Source: Heliophilum fasciatum (lineage in GTDB: Bacteria > Bacillota > Desulfitobacteriia > Heliobacteriales > Heliobacteriaceae). Taken from it: a stretch of 58,277 nucleotides of DNA. This document shows, in pieces, positions 1-8,139 of this stretch; positions within the stretch are counted from its first letter, which is position 1, and every line of letters starts with the position of its first letter. The stretch spans positions 1 to 58,277 of the forward strand of contig NZ_SLXT01000020.1 in the NCBI RefSeq assembly GCF_004341395.1, given 5' to 3'. The notes beneath the pieces were generated by a model, which did no database searches, was not told the DNA's origin, and saw only the letters and a list, made by a program, of their open reading frames with translations. Both the position numbers and the translations under genes were made by a program.

Positions 1-88
1 GAAAGACGATCTGGTCGATCGGCCCGGCATGTACGCACCGCGAGGTGTTTAGTGGACGGGTACGAATCAGTCGAGGTCTTGACCTCAC
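1..88 (+). rRNA. 23S ribosomal RNA, 3' end (partial)
   Basis: The first ~88 bases match the conserved 3' terminus of bacterial 23S rRNA (domain VI end: the GACGATCTGGTCGATCGGCC segment, then GGTACGAATCAGTCGAGG and CTTGACC). The rest lies off the left edge. The 3' boundary is approximate. No 5S rRNA gene follows; a terminator comes within 70 bases. Confidence 0.88.
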
Positions 89-154
89 AGGACGTTCATC
101 ACTCACCCAAGTTACTGTGCAGTTTTCAGTGAGCAAATTTTTTCAGTTTTTAGA

Positions 155-187
155 AGAAGGCTTATCAGCCTTTTTTTCTTTTTTTAA
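155..187 (+). terminator. Rho-independent terminator of the rRNA operon
   Basis: AAGGCT-TATC-AGCCTT hairpin (157-172) followed by a long T-rich run. It lies directly after the 23S 3' end, so the 23S gene is the last gene of this rRNA operon. Confidence 0.75.
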
Positions 188-207
188 ATCAATAGCATTG
201 ATCATAG

Positions 208-270
208 AATAAATGACCCGTAAGAATAGGACTATTTAAAAAGCTCCTATTCTTTACGGGTCATTTATTT
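208..270 (+). terminator. Long near-perfect hairpin, probable bidirectional terminator
   Basis: The left arm (208-231, AATAAATGACCCGTAAGAAT...) is the reverse complement of the right arm (243-268, ...ATTCTTTACGGGTCATTTATT). The stem is about 24 bp with one bulged base and an A/T-rich loop of about ten bases. The A-rich 5' flank and T-rich 3' flank allow termination in both directions. A small palindromic element is the alternative. The rest of 89-418 holds no gene. Confidence 0.55.
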
Positions 271-365
271 TAATAAACTGTTTCATAAAAGGTATTGGCC
301 ATTTACATATACTTAGATGACTTTGAGGAACTTTTCACCATGACAAGCACAATTAAGAGAGCATG

Positions 366-377
366 GGCATACTATAG
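366..377 (+). promoter_or_regulatory. Possible sporulation-type -10 element (GGCATACTATAG)
   Basis: CATACTAT resembles the -10 element of forespore/mother-cell sigma factors (sigma-E/G/K family), about 45 bases before the twin P-loop ATPase start. The same 12-mer occurs ahead of dnaG (36023-36034). No convincing -35 element is seen, so this is a weak call. Confidence 0.25.
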
Positions 378-418
378 GAGCATCCCCAAACTCCAGAAAT
401 GAAAAGGTGTGGTAGCGG

Positions 419-1534
419 ATGAGCGGTAAAGCGAGACATTTCTATGCAGGAGGGAATACGTCGGTTGGTTTTTATTCGCTCTTTGACTCAGTCTTTCAAG
501 ATGTGGAGCGGAAGTTGATCTTGAAAGGCGGACCGGGAACGGGCAAGTCAACATTGATGAAGACGGTGGGAGATCGATTTTTACAAGCAGGTTTTGACGT
601 AGAGTTTATCCATTGTGCTTCAGATAATGGCTCTCTTGACGGGTTCATCGTGCCATCTTTAAAGTTAGGGATGGTCGATGGGACAGCACCTCATGTTATT
701 GATCCGCGTTATCCAGGAGTCGTTGACGAGATCCTTAATCTCGGTGATTTTTGGGATGGCAGTAAACTCTATCTGCATAAAAAAGAAGTGATCGCCTTAA
801 CCGATGAGATCTCCGCTAATTTTGCCTCCGCCTACGAACGCTTTGCTGAAGCTAAGATCATTCATGATGAATGGGAACAGTATTATATCGAGGGCATGGA
901 CTTCAATAAGATGTCAGCAATGACAGACGAACTGATTCAGAAAGTTATCGCCATTGTACCTGATAAGGGCGGTTCAGGGAGAGAACGCCATCTTTTTATG
1001 GGTGCGGCAACACCGGACGGTTCTCGCGATTTCTATGATAATCTTACCGGCCATCTGGATCGTCGGTTTATCATTAAAGGAAAGCCGGGGAGCGGTAAAT
1101 CAACCTTACTTAAAAAGATAGCGACGGCTGCTTTGACAAAAGGCTATGCGGTGGAACGTTATCACTGTGGTTTTGATCCCCATTCGCTCGATATGATTCT
1201 GCTTCCTGAGTTATCAATCGCGCTACTTGATGGAACTGCACCACATGTACTCGATCCTTCGCGGCCCAATGATGAACTGGTCGACCCTTTTCTCTATATG
1301 GATCAGCAAGTTTATGAGAAGAACTTGCAGCAGATCGAAGAAGTGGAGCAACGTTATCGTAAAGTTGTGGCAGAGGGAACAGCATTCTTAGCCAAAGCGA
1401 AGGATCGTCATGATGAATTAGAAGCTATCTATGTATCAGCGATGGATTTTGAGCGTATGGGGCAGCAGAGCCGCAAGGTCGTCAATCATTTTTTCAGGAT
1501 CGGCAATGATGTAGGGATTCCGGAAGTGCTTTAG
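419..1534 (+). CDS. Twin P-loop ATPase, PRK06851 family
   Basis: A 371-residue soluble protein made of two homologous halves. Each half has a Walker A loop (GGPGTGKST at 37-45, GKPGSGKST at 221-229) and, further on, a matching DGTAPHV-DP signature. This internal duplication is the hallmark of the uncharacterised PRK06851 family of Firmicute nucleotide-binding proteins. The cellular role is unknown; nucleotide hydrolysis is inferred from the two P-loops. The ATG at 419 is the first possible start after an in-frame TAG (413-415) and has an AAGGTG ribosome-binding site about ten bases upstream. It is a single-gene unit between the 208-270 hairpin and the 1581 terminator. A sporulation-like -10 element upstream is only suggestive. 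Confidence 0.85.
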   Translation: MSGKARHFYAGGNTSVGFYSLFDSVFQDVERKLILKGGPGTGKSTLMKTVGDRFLQAGFDVEFIHCASDNGSLDGFIVPSLKLGMVDGTAPHVIDPRYPGVVDEILNLGDFWDGSKLYLHKKEVIALTDEISANFASAYERFAEAKIIHDEWEQYYIEGMDFNKMSAMTDELIQKVIAIVPDKGGSGRERHLFMGAATPDGSRDFYDNLTGHLDRRFIIKGKPGSGKSTLLKKIATAALTKGYAVERYHCGFDPHSLDMILLPELSIALLDGTAPHVLDPSRPNDELVDPFLYMDQQVYEKNLQQIEEVEQRYRKVVAEGTAFLAKAKDRHDELEAIYVSAMDFERMGQQSRKVVNHFFRIGNDVGIPEVL

Positions 1535-1580
1535 AATAAGATTTGATTTGTAACGAAGAATTCAAATAAATTTATGGATG

Positions 1581-1620
1581 AAAAGGCGACTTCGCTTTTG
1601 CGGCAAGGTCGCCTTTTCTT
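1581..1620 (+). terminator. Rho-independent terminator
   Basis: AAAAGGCGAC (1581-1590) pairs with GTCGCCTTTT (1608-1617), followed by CTTTT. It ends the twin P-loop ATPase unit. Confidence 0.75.
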
Positions 1621-1640
1621 TTGGGAAGCAATCGGTGATA

Positions 1641-1699
1641 TTGAGCGTATTGAGCGATGAAGCGATGAAGCTATTGAGCGATGAAGCGATTGAACGATA
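1641..1699 (+). repeat. Short tandem repeat, 24-bp period
   Basis: TTGAGCGATGAAGCGAT occurs at 1650 and again at 1674, preceded by a partial copy (TTGAGCGTA) at 1641. Sub-repeats of GCGATGAA and TTGAnCGAT lie inside. It is intergenic, between the terminator and the UbiD gene. Confidence 0.7.
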
Positions 1700-1769
1700 C
1701 CCGATTTGTTGAACGAGCGGAAATAAGATAAAATAAAAGTGACAAAACATCATTAGGAGCAAGTGACGA

Positions 1770-3611
1770 ATGTATCAAAATCTCGAAGAAGTGATTGATG
1801 ATCTTGAGAAGCATGGCCATTTAGTTCGCATTCGGGAAGAAGTAGACCCTTATCTCGAAATGGCTGCGATTCATCTGAAAGTGTACGAGGAAGGCGGTCC
1901 CGCTTTATTATTTGAAAAGGTAAAAGGGTCAAAGTATCGGGCTGTTTCCAATTTATTTGGCTCGATCGAAAGAAGTAAATTCATTTTCCGTAAAACCTGG
2001 TCAAGCACACAAGATGTAATTGCCTTAAGGAACGATCCTTTCAAAGCGCTGAAAAATCCTTTTGCCCATGTTCGCTCAGCCATGGCTGCTACACAGGCAT
2101 TACCGAAGCAAGAGTCGTCATTACCGGCGTCATTCCAAGAAATCAAGATAGCCGATCTGCCGTTGATTCAGCATTGGCCCAATGATGGGGGCGCATTTAT
2201 TACCTTGCCTCAAGTCTATAGTGAAGACCCGGAAAAGCCGGGAATTATGAACGCCAACCTGGGTATGTACCGAGTTCAATTGAATGGCAATAAATATGAA
2301 TTAAACAAAGAAATCGGTGTGCACTATCAAATCCATCGAGGTATTGGGGTACATCAAGCTAAAGCAACGAAAAAAGGTGAACCATTAAAAGTCAGCATTT
2401 TCATTGGCGGGCCACCGGCTCATACGCTATCGGCGGTGATGCCCTTGCCGGAAGGCCTAAGTGAGATGACCTTTGCCGGTATGCTTGCCGGCCGTCGCTT
2501 TCGCTACAGCTACGTTGATGGCTATTGTATTAGTCATGATGCTGACTTTGTGATTACCGGTGAAATTCATCCGGGAGAAACAAAACCCGAGGGGCCTTTT
2601 GGGGATCATCTTGGTTATTACAGTTTGACCCATGATTTTCCCCTGATGAGAGTTCATAAAGTCTACGCCAAGCAAAATGCGATTTGGCCTTTTACCGTTG
2701 TGGGACGGCCGCCCCAAGAGGATACATCCTTTGGGGAGCTCATTCATGAACTGACCGGTGATGCTGTCCAAAAAGAAATCCCCGGTGTGAAAGAAGTGCA
2801 TGCCGTCGATGCGGCCGGAGTACATCCCTTGCTTTTTGCCATTGGCAGCGAGCGCTACACGCCGTACCAACAAGTGAAGCAACCGGCGGAACTGTTGACG
2901 CTGGCCAACCGGATATTAGGGACTGGGCAACTGAGTTTGGCCAAGTACTTATTGATTGCAGCGGAAGAAGACCAACCGCTGGATACGCACCGGGAAGTTG
3001 ATTTTTTAACGTATATCTTAGAGCGAGTGGATTTGCGTCGCGATATTCACTTCCAAACCAACACGACGATCGATACCTTGGATTATTCCGGTACCGGCTT
3101 AAATCAAGGCAGTAAGGTGATTATTGCCGCTTGTGGGGACCGTAAGCGAATCTTATGCCAAGAAGTACCCGAGCAAATCAAAAAACTGCCGGAAGAACTG
3201 CAAAATTTTAGCCATCCACGATTCGTTATGCCCGGTGTCGTAGCCCTTCAAGGACCGGCTTTTTCAACGTACGCAAAGGCGCAGAAGGAATTCGATGAAC
3301 TAGCTAAAGTAATTCAACAAAAGGGTGCCATGTCTTCTTGTCCGCTGATCTTGGTCTGTGATGACAGCGAAGATATCAGTCGTTCGATCAAAGATTTTCT
3401 TTGGGTTACCTTTACCCGCAGTAATCCCGCCTGTGATATGTATGGCGTGAACGCCTCTTATGCTAACAAACACTGGGGCTGTGACAATATGATCATTGAT
3501 GTGCGCAGCAAGCCGCATCATGCACCGCCATTGATTCCGGATCGGGATGTAGAGAAAAAAATTGAACGATACTTTACCAAGGGAGCTCCATTAGCGGGTA
3601 TGGCGTTTTAA
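1770..3611 (+). CDS. UbiD-family decarboxylase
   Basis: A 613-residue member of the UbiD (prenylated-FMN dependent) decarboxylase family, in the longer form common in Clostridia and Bacteroidetes. The conserved EGPFGDHLGYYS block begins at E274 and supplies acidic active-site residues and cofactor/metal ligands. Family members decarboxylate aromatic or alpha,beta-unsaturated acids, for example in quinone biosynthesis; the substrate here cannot be read from sequence. No UbiX flavin prenyltransferase, which makes the cofactor, is in the window. AGGAG lies about ten bases before the ATG. The gene stands alone with a strong terminator after it. A role in menaquinone synthesis is plausible inference only. 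Confidence 0.88.
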   Translation: MYQNLEEVIDDLEKHGHLVRIREEVDPYLEMAAIHLKVYEEGGPALLFEKVKGSKYRAVSNLFGSIERSKFIFRKTWSSTQDVIALRNDPFKALKNPFAHVRSAMAATQALPKQESSLPASFQEIKIADLPLIQHWPNDGGAFITLPQVYSEDPEKPGIMNANLGMYRVQLNGNKYELNKEIGVHYQIHRGIGVHQAKATKKGEPLKVSIFIGGPPAHTLSAVMPLPEGLSEMTFAGMLAGRRFRYSYVDGYCISHDADFVITGEIHPGETKPEGPFGDHLGYYSLTHDFPLMRVHKVYAKQNAIWPFTVVGRPPQEDTSFGELIHELTGDAVQKEIPGVKEVHAVDAAGVHPLLFAIGSERYTPYQQVKQPAELLTLANRILGTGQLSLAKYLLIAAEEDQPLDTHREVDFLTYILERVDLRRDIHFQTNTTIDTLDYSGTGLNQGSKVIIAACGDRKRILCQEVPEQIKKLPEELQNFSHPRFVMPGVVALQGPAFSTYAKAQKEFDELAKVIQQKGAMSSCPLILVCDDSEDISRSIKDFLWVTFTRSNPACDMYGVNASYANKHWGCDNMIIDVRSKPHHAPPLIPDRDVEKKIERYFTKGAPLAGMAF

Positions 3612-3658
3612 AGCAGACATGGCTTTTAAAGCGGGTATGGTGCTTAATAGGTAAAGAT

Positions 3659-3695
3659 AAAGGAGGCAACATGCAAAAGTTAGCCTCCTTTTTTT
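3659..3695 (+). terminator. Rho-independent terminator
   Basis: AGGAGGC (3661-3667) pairs with GCCTCCT (3683-3689), followed by TTTTTTT. It ends the UbiD-family gene. Confidence 0.85.
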
Positions 3696-3776
3696 GCCAC
3701 GGAAATAGTAGGTCCGTAGTCCGTCTGTACAGAATTTCATAGTATGTTATTATATGAATTATTAAATGACACTACG

Positions 3777-3806
3777 TTGCAAAAAATCCATTTAATTGGC
3801 TATTAT
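3777..3806 (+). promoter_or_regulatory. Possible sigma-A promoter for the 67-68 residue orphan gene
   Basis: TTGCAA (3777-3782), an 18-base spacer and TATTAT (3801-3806), about 80 bases ahead of the small gene. Moderate match to consensus. Confidence 0.4.
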
Positions 3807-3887
3807 CTAGCGGAGGTAGCCGAGAATATCTTGATTAACGATATTATTTAATTTAATAGGGATTTTATAGGGAAAGAGGAGATGGGT

Positions 3888-4091
3888 TTGCAGTTCTTTA
3901 CGATTTGTTACGTAGATGACGTTTCATCTACAATCAAAGAAGTTCATTTACTTGGGGAATCAGAGACTGAAATCCATCAACTATTTTATAATTTTTATGA
4001 AAATGCGGAAATTATCTCCGTTGAAAAAAATAAAGATAAAACAGATCTACTTCATCAGACATTGACTTCGATTAGCAACAGTTTGGAGTAA
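3888..4091 (+). CDS. Small hypothetical protein
   Basis: A 67-residue acidic protein of unknown function. No signal peptide, membrane segment or known motif is apparent. An ATG lies at 3882, but the strong GAGGAG site (3876-3881) abuts it directly. The TTG at 3888 has ideal spacing of six bases and is chosen, giving a start at LQFFTICYVDD. It has its own candidate promoter upstream and a clear terminator five bases after the stop, so it seems to be an independent one-gene unit, which supports it being real. No homology is claimed. Confidence 0.55.
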   Translation: MQFFTICYVDDVSSTIKEVHLLGESETEIHQLFYNFYENAEIISVEKNKDKTDLLHQTLTSISNSLE

Positions 4092-4095
4092 CTTG

Positions 4096-4117
4096 GCCTA
4101 CGCTAGGCTTTTTTTTA
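4096..4117 (+). terminator. Rho-independent terminator
   Basis: GCCTA-CGC-TAGGC hairpin (4096-4108) followed by eight T. It ends the small orphan gene. Confidence 0.8.
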
Positions 4118-4192
4118 TTTAGATGATGTTGTATGACTGGCTAAGTATGACACTTATATTTTCAGGGTATGTTACGCTCGGAGGTGCTTGCA

Positions 4193-4615
4193 TTGGAATA
4201 TCGCAGATTCGGGAATAAAATCATCGTTCGTCTGGACAAAGGCGATGAAATCATTACGTCGATAAAACGGTTATGTCAGGAGCAAAAGGTTTTCCTGGGT
4301 ACGGTTACTGGTCTCGGTGCCATTGGCCATGCCGTCATCGGTCTTTTTGCATCAGGGACCAAGCAATATCATTCGCAAGAGCGTACCGGTGATATGGAAA
4401 TCGCCAGCTTAGTGGGCAATATCTCGCAAATGAACGGTGAAGTATATCTTCACGTCCATGCTACGCTTACCGACGCGACATATCAGGCTTTTGGCGGTCA
4501 TCTGTCATCGGCCGTAATCAGTTGTACCGGAGAATTGGTCGTTGAAGTGATTGAAGGAGCGATTGCTCGCGCTTTTAACGAAGAGATCGGATTAAATCTG
4601 ATTAAATTTTCTTAA
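4193..4615 (+). CDS. PPC (DUF296) domain protein
   Basis: A 140-residue single-domain protein of the plant-and-prokaryote conserved (PPC/DUF296) fold. The typical GTVTGLGAI stretch and the HVHATLTD...GGHL motif, whose histidines bind metal in solved family structures, are present. Bacterial members are trimeric and of uncertain function; plant members are fused to AT-hooks and bind DNA, but no AT-hook exists here. An upstream ATG (4169) would add eight residues, but GGAGGTG (4180-4186) sits six bases before the TTG at 4193, so that start is preferred. A terminator hairpin follows. Confidence 0.8.
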   Translation: MEYRRFGNKIIVRLDKGDEIITSIKRLCQEQKVFLGTVTGLGAIGHAVIGLFASGTKQYHSQERTGDMEIASLVGNISQMNGEVYLHVHATLTDATYQAFGGHLSSAVISCTGELVVEVIEGAIARAFNEEIGLNLIKFS

Positions 4616-4652
4616 CGTAGCTATTATGCTGCTTTTGATGCGCGCTTCTTCG

Positions 4653-4679
4653 GCTGCTGACCCTGTCAGTGGCCTTTTT
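4653..4679 (+). terminator. Rho-independent terminator
   Basis: GCTGCTGAC-CCT-GTCAGTGGC, a nine-pair stem with two G-U pairs, followed by CTTTTT. It ends the PPC-domain gene. Confidence 0.6.
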
Positions 4680-4800
4680 AGCGTGATGTTTTATATTTTA
4701 ACATTTAATAGCGTTGCCTATAAACCCCAGCATAGGATACACTGATTTTTAAATGTCGCATGTTGCCCCCACAAAATCGTCGTTATGAAGGAGCCGTTAC

Positions 4801-5982
4801 ATGGGAACTGGTTTTTACGCAATCTTTGCAGTTGTACTTTCCGTTTATGGACTCATCAACTACTATATTGGATCGCATATTTGGAACTGGCTAAAAGCAT
4901 TGGGTCTGTCGCCAAACATGCGCTTCTTTTTTTGGGGATTGCTCACGTTCATTGCGTCTTCTTTCCTGCTTTCCCATTTCGCCAAAGCATTCTTGCCGGT
5001 AGTGGTGATTGATGGACTGGCGCTGATCGGTTCGTACTGGCTTGCCGCGATGCTTTATTTTACTTTAACCCTTTTGGTTTTCGATCTTTTGCGCCTTTGG
5101 CAACGCTGGGTAGGACTGCTGCCCAGCGCGTGGGTGGAAAGGCCCGATGCGGGGGTCATCGCCGGTGCGGTGATCGGCGCCATTGTGCTGACGATTTTAA
5201 GTTATGGTATCTGGAACGCCCGTCACCCCGTAGCCAACTCCTATGATCTGCAGATCAACAAAAGTGCACCAGGCCTGAAGGAAGCTCATGTGGTGATGCT
5301 GTCCGATATTCATCTGGGCACGATTATTCACAGCGACCGTTTAGCGGAGATGGTAGCGCAAGTCAATGCGCTGCAACCGGATTTAATTTTGCTGGCCGGC
5401 GACACCCTCGACAGTGATATTGGACCATTTATCGATCAAGATATGGCGAGCATCATGAAGAAATTGCGCGCTAACTGGGGTGTTTATGCAATCACTGGCA
5501 ACCACGAATATATCGGCGGCCATGGCTTTGACTTTGTGCAGGCCTTGGAAGGGGTAGGCATCGCTGTATTGCAGGATCGAGCGGTTAAGATCCAAGATGC
5601 TTTTTATGTAATCGGCCGCATGGATCGAGCCAGTGAGCGGTTTACGGGGGAGAAACGCAAAGACATGGAAGCGTTGCTGGCCGATGTTGATCGCTCCTTA
5701 CCGATGATTCTCTTGGATCACCAGCCCTTTCAGTTAGAGCAACCGGAGCAAGCAGGGATTGACCTGCAGCTTTCCGGACATACGCATCGGGGACAGATGT
5801 TTCCTTTTCACTGGATCACCGGATCAATGTATGAAGTCGATGCCGGCTATCTGCGCAAAAATGCTTTGCAGGTGATCGTTTCTACCGGCTATGGTACTTG
5901 GGGACCGCCGCTGAGAATCGGCAATCGTCCGGAAATCGTTTCGGTGAAGTTGCACTTTACCGGTGGGGATCAACGGGATTAG
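4801..5982 (+). CDS. Membrane-anchored metallophosphoesterase
   Basis: A 393-residue protein with about four hydrophobic segments in the first ~145 residues, followed by a calcineurin-like phosphoesterase domain. The metal-binding motifs appear in order: LSDIHLG (D169, H171), LAGDTLD, GNHEY and SGHTHRGQ. This is the YkoQ/YaeI-type architecture in which the catalytic domain is tethered to the membrane; some relatives hydrolyse lipid phosphodiesters, but the substrate here is unknown. AAGGAG lies ten bases before the ATG. A 12-bp perfect hairpin follows, separating it from the next gene. Confidence 0.85.
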   Translation: MGTGFYAIFAVVLSVYGLINYYIGSHIWNWLKALGLSPNMRFFFWGLLTFIASSFLLSHFAKAFLPVVVIDGLALIGSYWLAAMLYFTLTLLVFDLLRLWQRWVGLLPSAWVERPDAGVIAGAVIGAIVLTILSYGIWNARHPVANSYDLQINKSAPGLKEAHVVMLSDIHLGTIIHSDRLAEMVAQVNALQPDLILLAGDTLDSDIGPFIDQDMASIMKKLRANWGVYAITGNHEYIGGHGFDFVQALEGVGIAVLQDRAVKIQDAFYVIGRMDRASERFTGEKRKDMEALLADVDRSLPMILLDHQPFQLEQPEQAGIDLQLSGHTHRGQMFPFHWITGSMYEVDAGYLRKNALQVIVSTGYGTWGPPLRIGNRPEIVSVKLHFTGGDQRD

Positions 5983-6015
5983 GTCCCTCTTCCGTCTCCG
6001 TTACATAAGGATAAA

Positions 6016-6051
6016 GAAAGCCATCGCTACCGCAACAGGGCGATGGCTTTC
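6016..6051 (+). terminator. Hairpin, likely terminator
   Basis: GAAAGCCATCGC (6016-6027) is perfectly complementary to GCGATGGCTTTC (6040-6051). The T run is short (TTT within the stem), so termination is likely but not certain. Confidence 0.6.
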
Positions 6052-6082
6052 CATGATGAACGGTTGGCGGGGGGAGGAAACC

Positions 6083-6664
6083 ATGCCAAGTGACCTCACT
6101 TTTTTTCAGTTTCTCTTTTTTTTCATTCCCGGGTTTATCTCGATCAAAGTCTATGATTTATTGATGCCGGGGCTGCCGCGCGATTTTTCGCAAGCGATTT
6201 ATGAAGCGATAGCCTATAGTTCACTTAATTTTGCCGCCATGTCTTGGATGATCTGGCCGCTCGTTACCGGTAATGTGCTGATGGTCAATCCGGCTCGTGG
6301 CGCTGTTGAACTGATGGTCATCCTGATGATTATGCCGGTGATCTGGCCGCTGCTGATCATTCATCTCTCGCGCTTACCTTGGGTAGCCCGGTATATTGTT
6401 ACGCTCAAACGGCGTCCCTGGGACGAGGTCTTCAGTGATCGCCAACATTACTGGGTGATCGTTCACCTCAAAGATGGCCGTAAAATCGGCGGCAAGTATG
6501 GCGATAATTCCTACGCTTCGGTGTTTCCGGAGAATGAACAGATTTACCTGGAGGAGCTTTGGCAAATTGACGATCACGGTGCTTTTGACCGGAAAGTAGA
6601 ACGGTCGCAAGGGATGATTATCTTAAATACGGAAATTGTGGCTGTTGAGTTTTTTGAACCGTAA
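6083..6664 (+). CDS. DUF6338 family membrane protein
   Basis: A 193-residue protein. The N-terminal half has about three hydrophobic helices (FFQFLFFFIPGF near residue 10, then two more up to about residue 100). The C-terminal half is a soluble beta-rich segment with the WVIVHLKDGRKIGGKYGDNS and ...LYLE-type strand pattern seen in DUF6338 proteins, which are often found near phage or defence genes but have no proven function. The open frame extends to 5963, but GGGGAGG (6070-6076) fixes the ATG at 6083; the longer start would run through the upstream terminator hairpin. The family call rests on pattern memory. Confidence 0.6.
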   Translation: MPSDLTFFQFLFFFIPGFISIKVYDLLMPGLPRDFSQAIYEAIAYSSLNFAAMSWMIWPLVTGNVLMVNPARGAVELMVILMIMPVIWPLLIIHLSRLPWVARYIVTLKRRPWDEVFSDRQHYWVIVHLKDGRKIGGKYGDNSYASVFPENEQIYLEELWQIDDHGAFDRKVERSQGMIILNTEIVAVEFFEP

Positions 6665-6734
6665 GCAGTGGAAATATCGAAGCGCTTCGTACGGTTGGTA
6701 ATGATCGGTTAATAACGGAGAAAGGGGGTGCGCT

Positions 6735-6962
6735 ATGGATAAAGAAAAAGGGGCCAACCGGCAAAATACCTACAAGAACTTGACCTACCGGCCTTTAGGT
6801 GAGTGCCAACGCAGTTATCAACCGGTGACCGGTGAATTTACAACGCCGCCCCAGGGGGGAAGTGGGATGCCGCCGAAGCCGAAAGAGGAAAAGAAAAAAG
6901 GCAAAGGCGCCCGAAGCGGCACCCTTGCCAGTAACAACAAAAATGATCGAGAAGTTGAATGA
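6735..6962 (+). CDS. Small basic hypothetical protein
   Basis: A 75-residue, Lys/Pro/Gly-rich, probably disordered protein. It has a PPQGGSGMPPKPKEEKKKGKG stretch and no hydrophobic segment. AAAGGGGGTG lies just upstream of the ATG at 6735, a strong ribosome-binding site that supports translation. It follows the DUF6338 gene by 70 bases and converges with the HD-GYP gene. Function unknown; low-complexity composition limits any homology inference. Confidence 0.5.
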   Translation: MDKEKGANRQNTYKNLTYRPLGECQRSYQPVTGEFTTPPQGGSGMPPKPKEEKKKGKGARSGTLASNNKNDREVE

Positions 6963-6974
6963 CAGTAACTGAAC

Positions 6975-8102
6975 TTATGTAGATAGCGCTTCGGCCGGCG
7001 GTGCTTGCGCAGCATCGACAAAACGCGCAGCGATTTGATGAAACTCGGCTTGGGCTTCAAGAAAAGCATCAACAATATCCGGGTCAAAGTGTGTGCCTTT
7101 GCCGTCGGTAATGACGGCGACGGCTTCGTGATGCATCATCGCCGGTTTATAAATGCGTCGTGTGATTAAGGCATCATAAACATCAGCCACGGCCATGATC
7201 CGGGCAAAAACAGGGATGGAATCGCCGCTAAGCCCATCGGGGTAGCCGGTGCCATCCCATTTTTCATGATGATGTAAGGCGATTTCTTTGGCCGATTGCA
7301 AAAAGGCCACTTTTCTACCAAGCTGTGTTTCGGCATGCTCGATGGCATCACGGCCGATGATGGCATGGGTTTTGATGATTGTAAATTCTTCCTCAGTGAG
7401 GCGTCCCGGTTTAAGCAGTACGCGATCGGGAATACCGACTTTGCCGATATCATGGAGGGGGGCACACTTAAAGAGCATCTCAATGTCACCGTCGGTAAGT
7501 ACATCGCGAAAGCGTGGGTGAGCCTGTAATCTTCGAGCCAGTGCTTGGACATAGTATTGGGTTCGCTGGATGTGATTGCCCGTTTCATTGTCCCGTGTTT
7601 CCGCGAGGGATGTCATCATCAGTATGGTGGCATCTTGGATCTCTTGGATTTCTTGCGTTCTTTTCAAGATTTTTCGTTCCAAAATTTGATTTTGATCACG
7701 CAAGATGTCGGTCGTTTCTTTCAGTTGCATATGGGTGCGGAGACGAGCGAGAACGATGGGTGGACTGATTGGTTTGGTGATATAATCTACGGCCCCCAAT
7801 TCAAGCCCTTTTTGTTCGTCATCGATGTTGGACTTGGCCGTTAGAAAGATAACAGGAATGGTTTTGGTTCGCTCATCGGCTTTCAGTCTGCGGCAAACTT
7901 CGTAACCGTCCATGACGGGCATCATGATGTCGAGCAAAATCAGATCAGGCATTTTTTCGCCGCCGGCGATACGCAATGCTTTTTCGCCGCTGTTGGCTAC
8001 TTTAACTTTGTACTCATCTTTAAGCAACGCGCTCATTAAGGCAAGATTATCCGGTGTATCGTCGACGACGAGAATAGTTTTCTTTTCATCCGGATTTAGC
8101 AT
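6975..8102 (-). CDS. HD-GYP response regulator (c-di-GMP phosphodiesterase)
   Basis: A 375-residue two-domain regulator. Residues 9-125 are a receiver domain with phospho-acceptor D58 in LILLDIMMP. A coiled linker (about 130-165) leads to an HD-GYP domain carrying HDIGKVGIPD and the diagnostic HHEKWDGTGYPDGL. HD-GYP domains hydrolyse cyclic di-GMP, so the protein would lower c-di-GMP when phosphorylated. AAAGGAGG lies seven bases before the ATG. The hybrid kinase gene ends only 37 bases upstream with no terminator between, so the two are co-transcribed and the kinase is the probable phosphodonor. Confidence 0.92.
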   Translation of the reverse strand: MLNPDEKKTILVVDDTPDNLALMSALLKDEYKVKVANSGEKALRIAGGEKMPDLILLDIMMPVMDGYEVCRRLKADERTKTIPVIFLTAKSNIDDEQKGLELGAVDYITKPISPPIVLARLRTHMQLKETTDILRDQNQILERKILKRTQEIQEIQDATILMMTSLAETRDNETGNHIQRTQYYVQALARRLQAHPRFRDVLTDGDIEMLFKCAPLHDIGKVGIPDRVLLKPGRLTEEEFTIIKTHAIIGRDAIEHAETQLGRKVAFLQSAKEIALHHHEKWDGTGYPDGLSGDSIPVFARIMAVADVYDALITRRIYKPAMMHHEAVAVITDGKGTHFDPDIVDAFLEAQAEFHQIAARFVDAAQAPPAEALST

Positions 8103-8139
8103 GGCTTTCCTCCTTTATCGTTTCATTTTATCAAAGATG

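Noticed and set aside
90-400. 5S rRNA gene after 23S
   Set aside because: The segment holds only hairpins and AT-rich sequence; no 5S-like core could be read, and a terminator lies within 70 bases of the 23S end.
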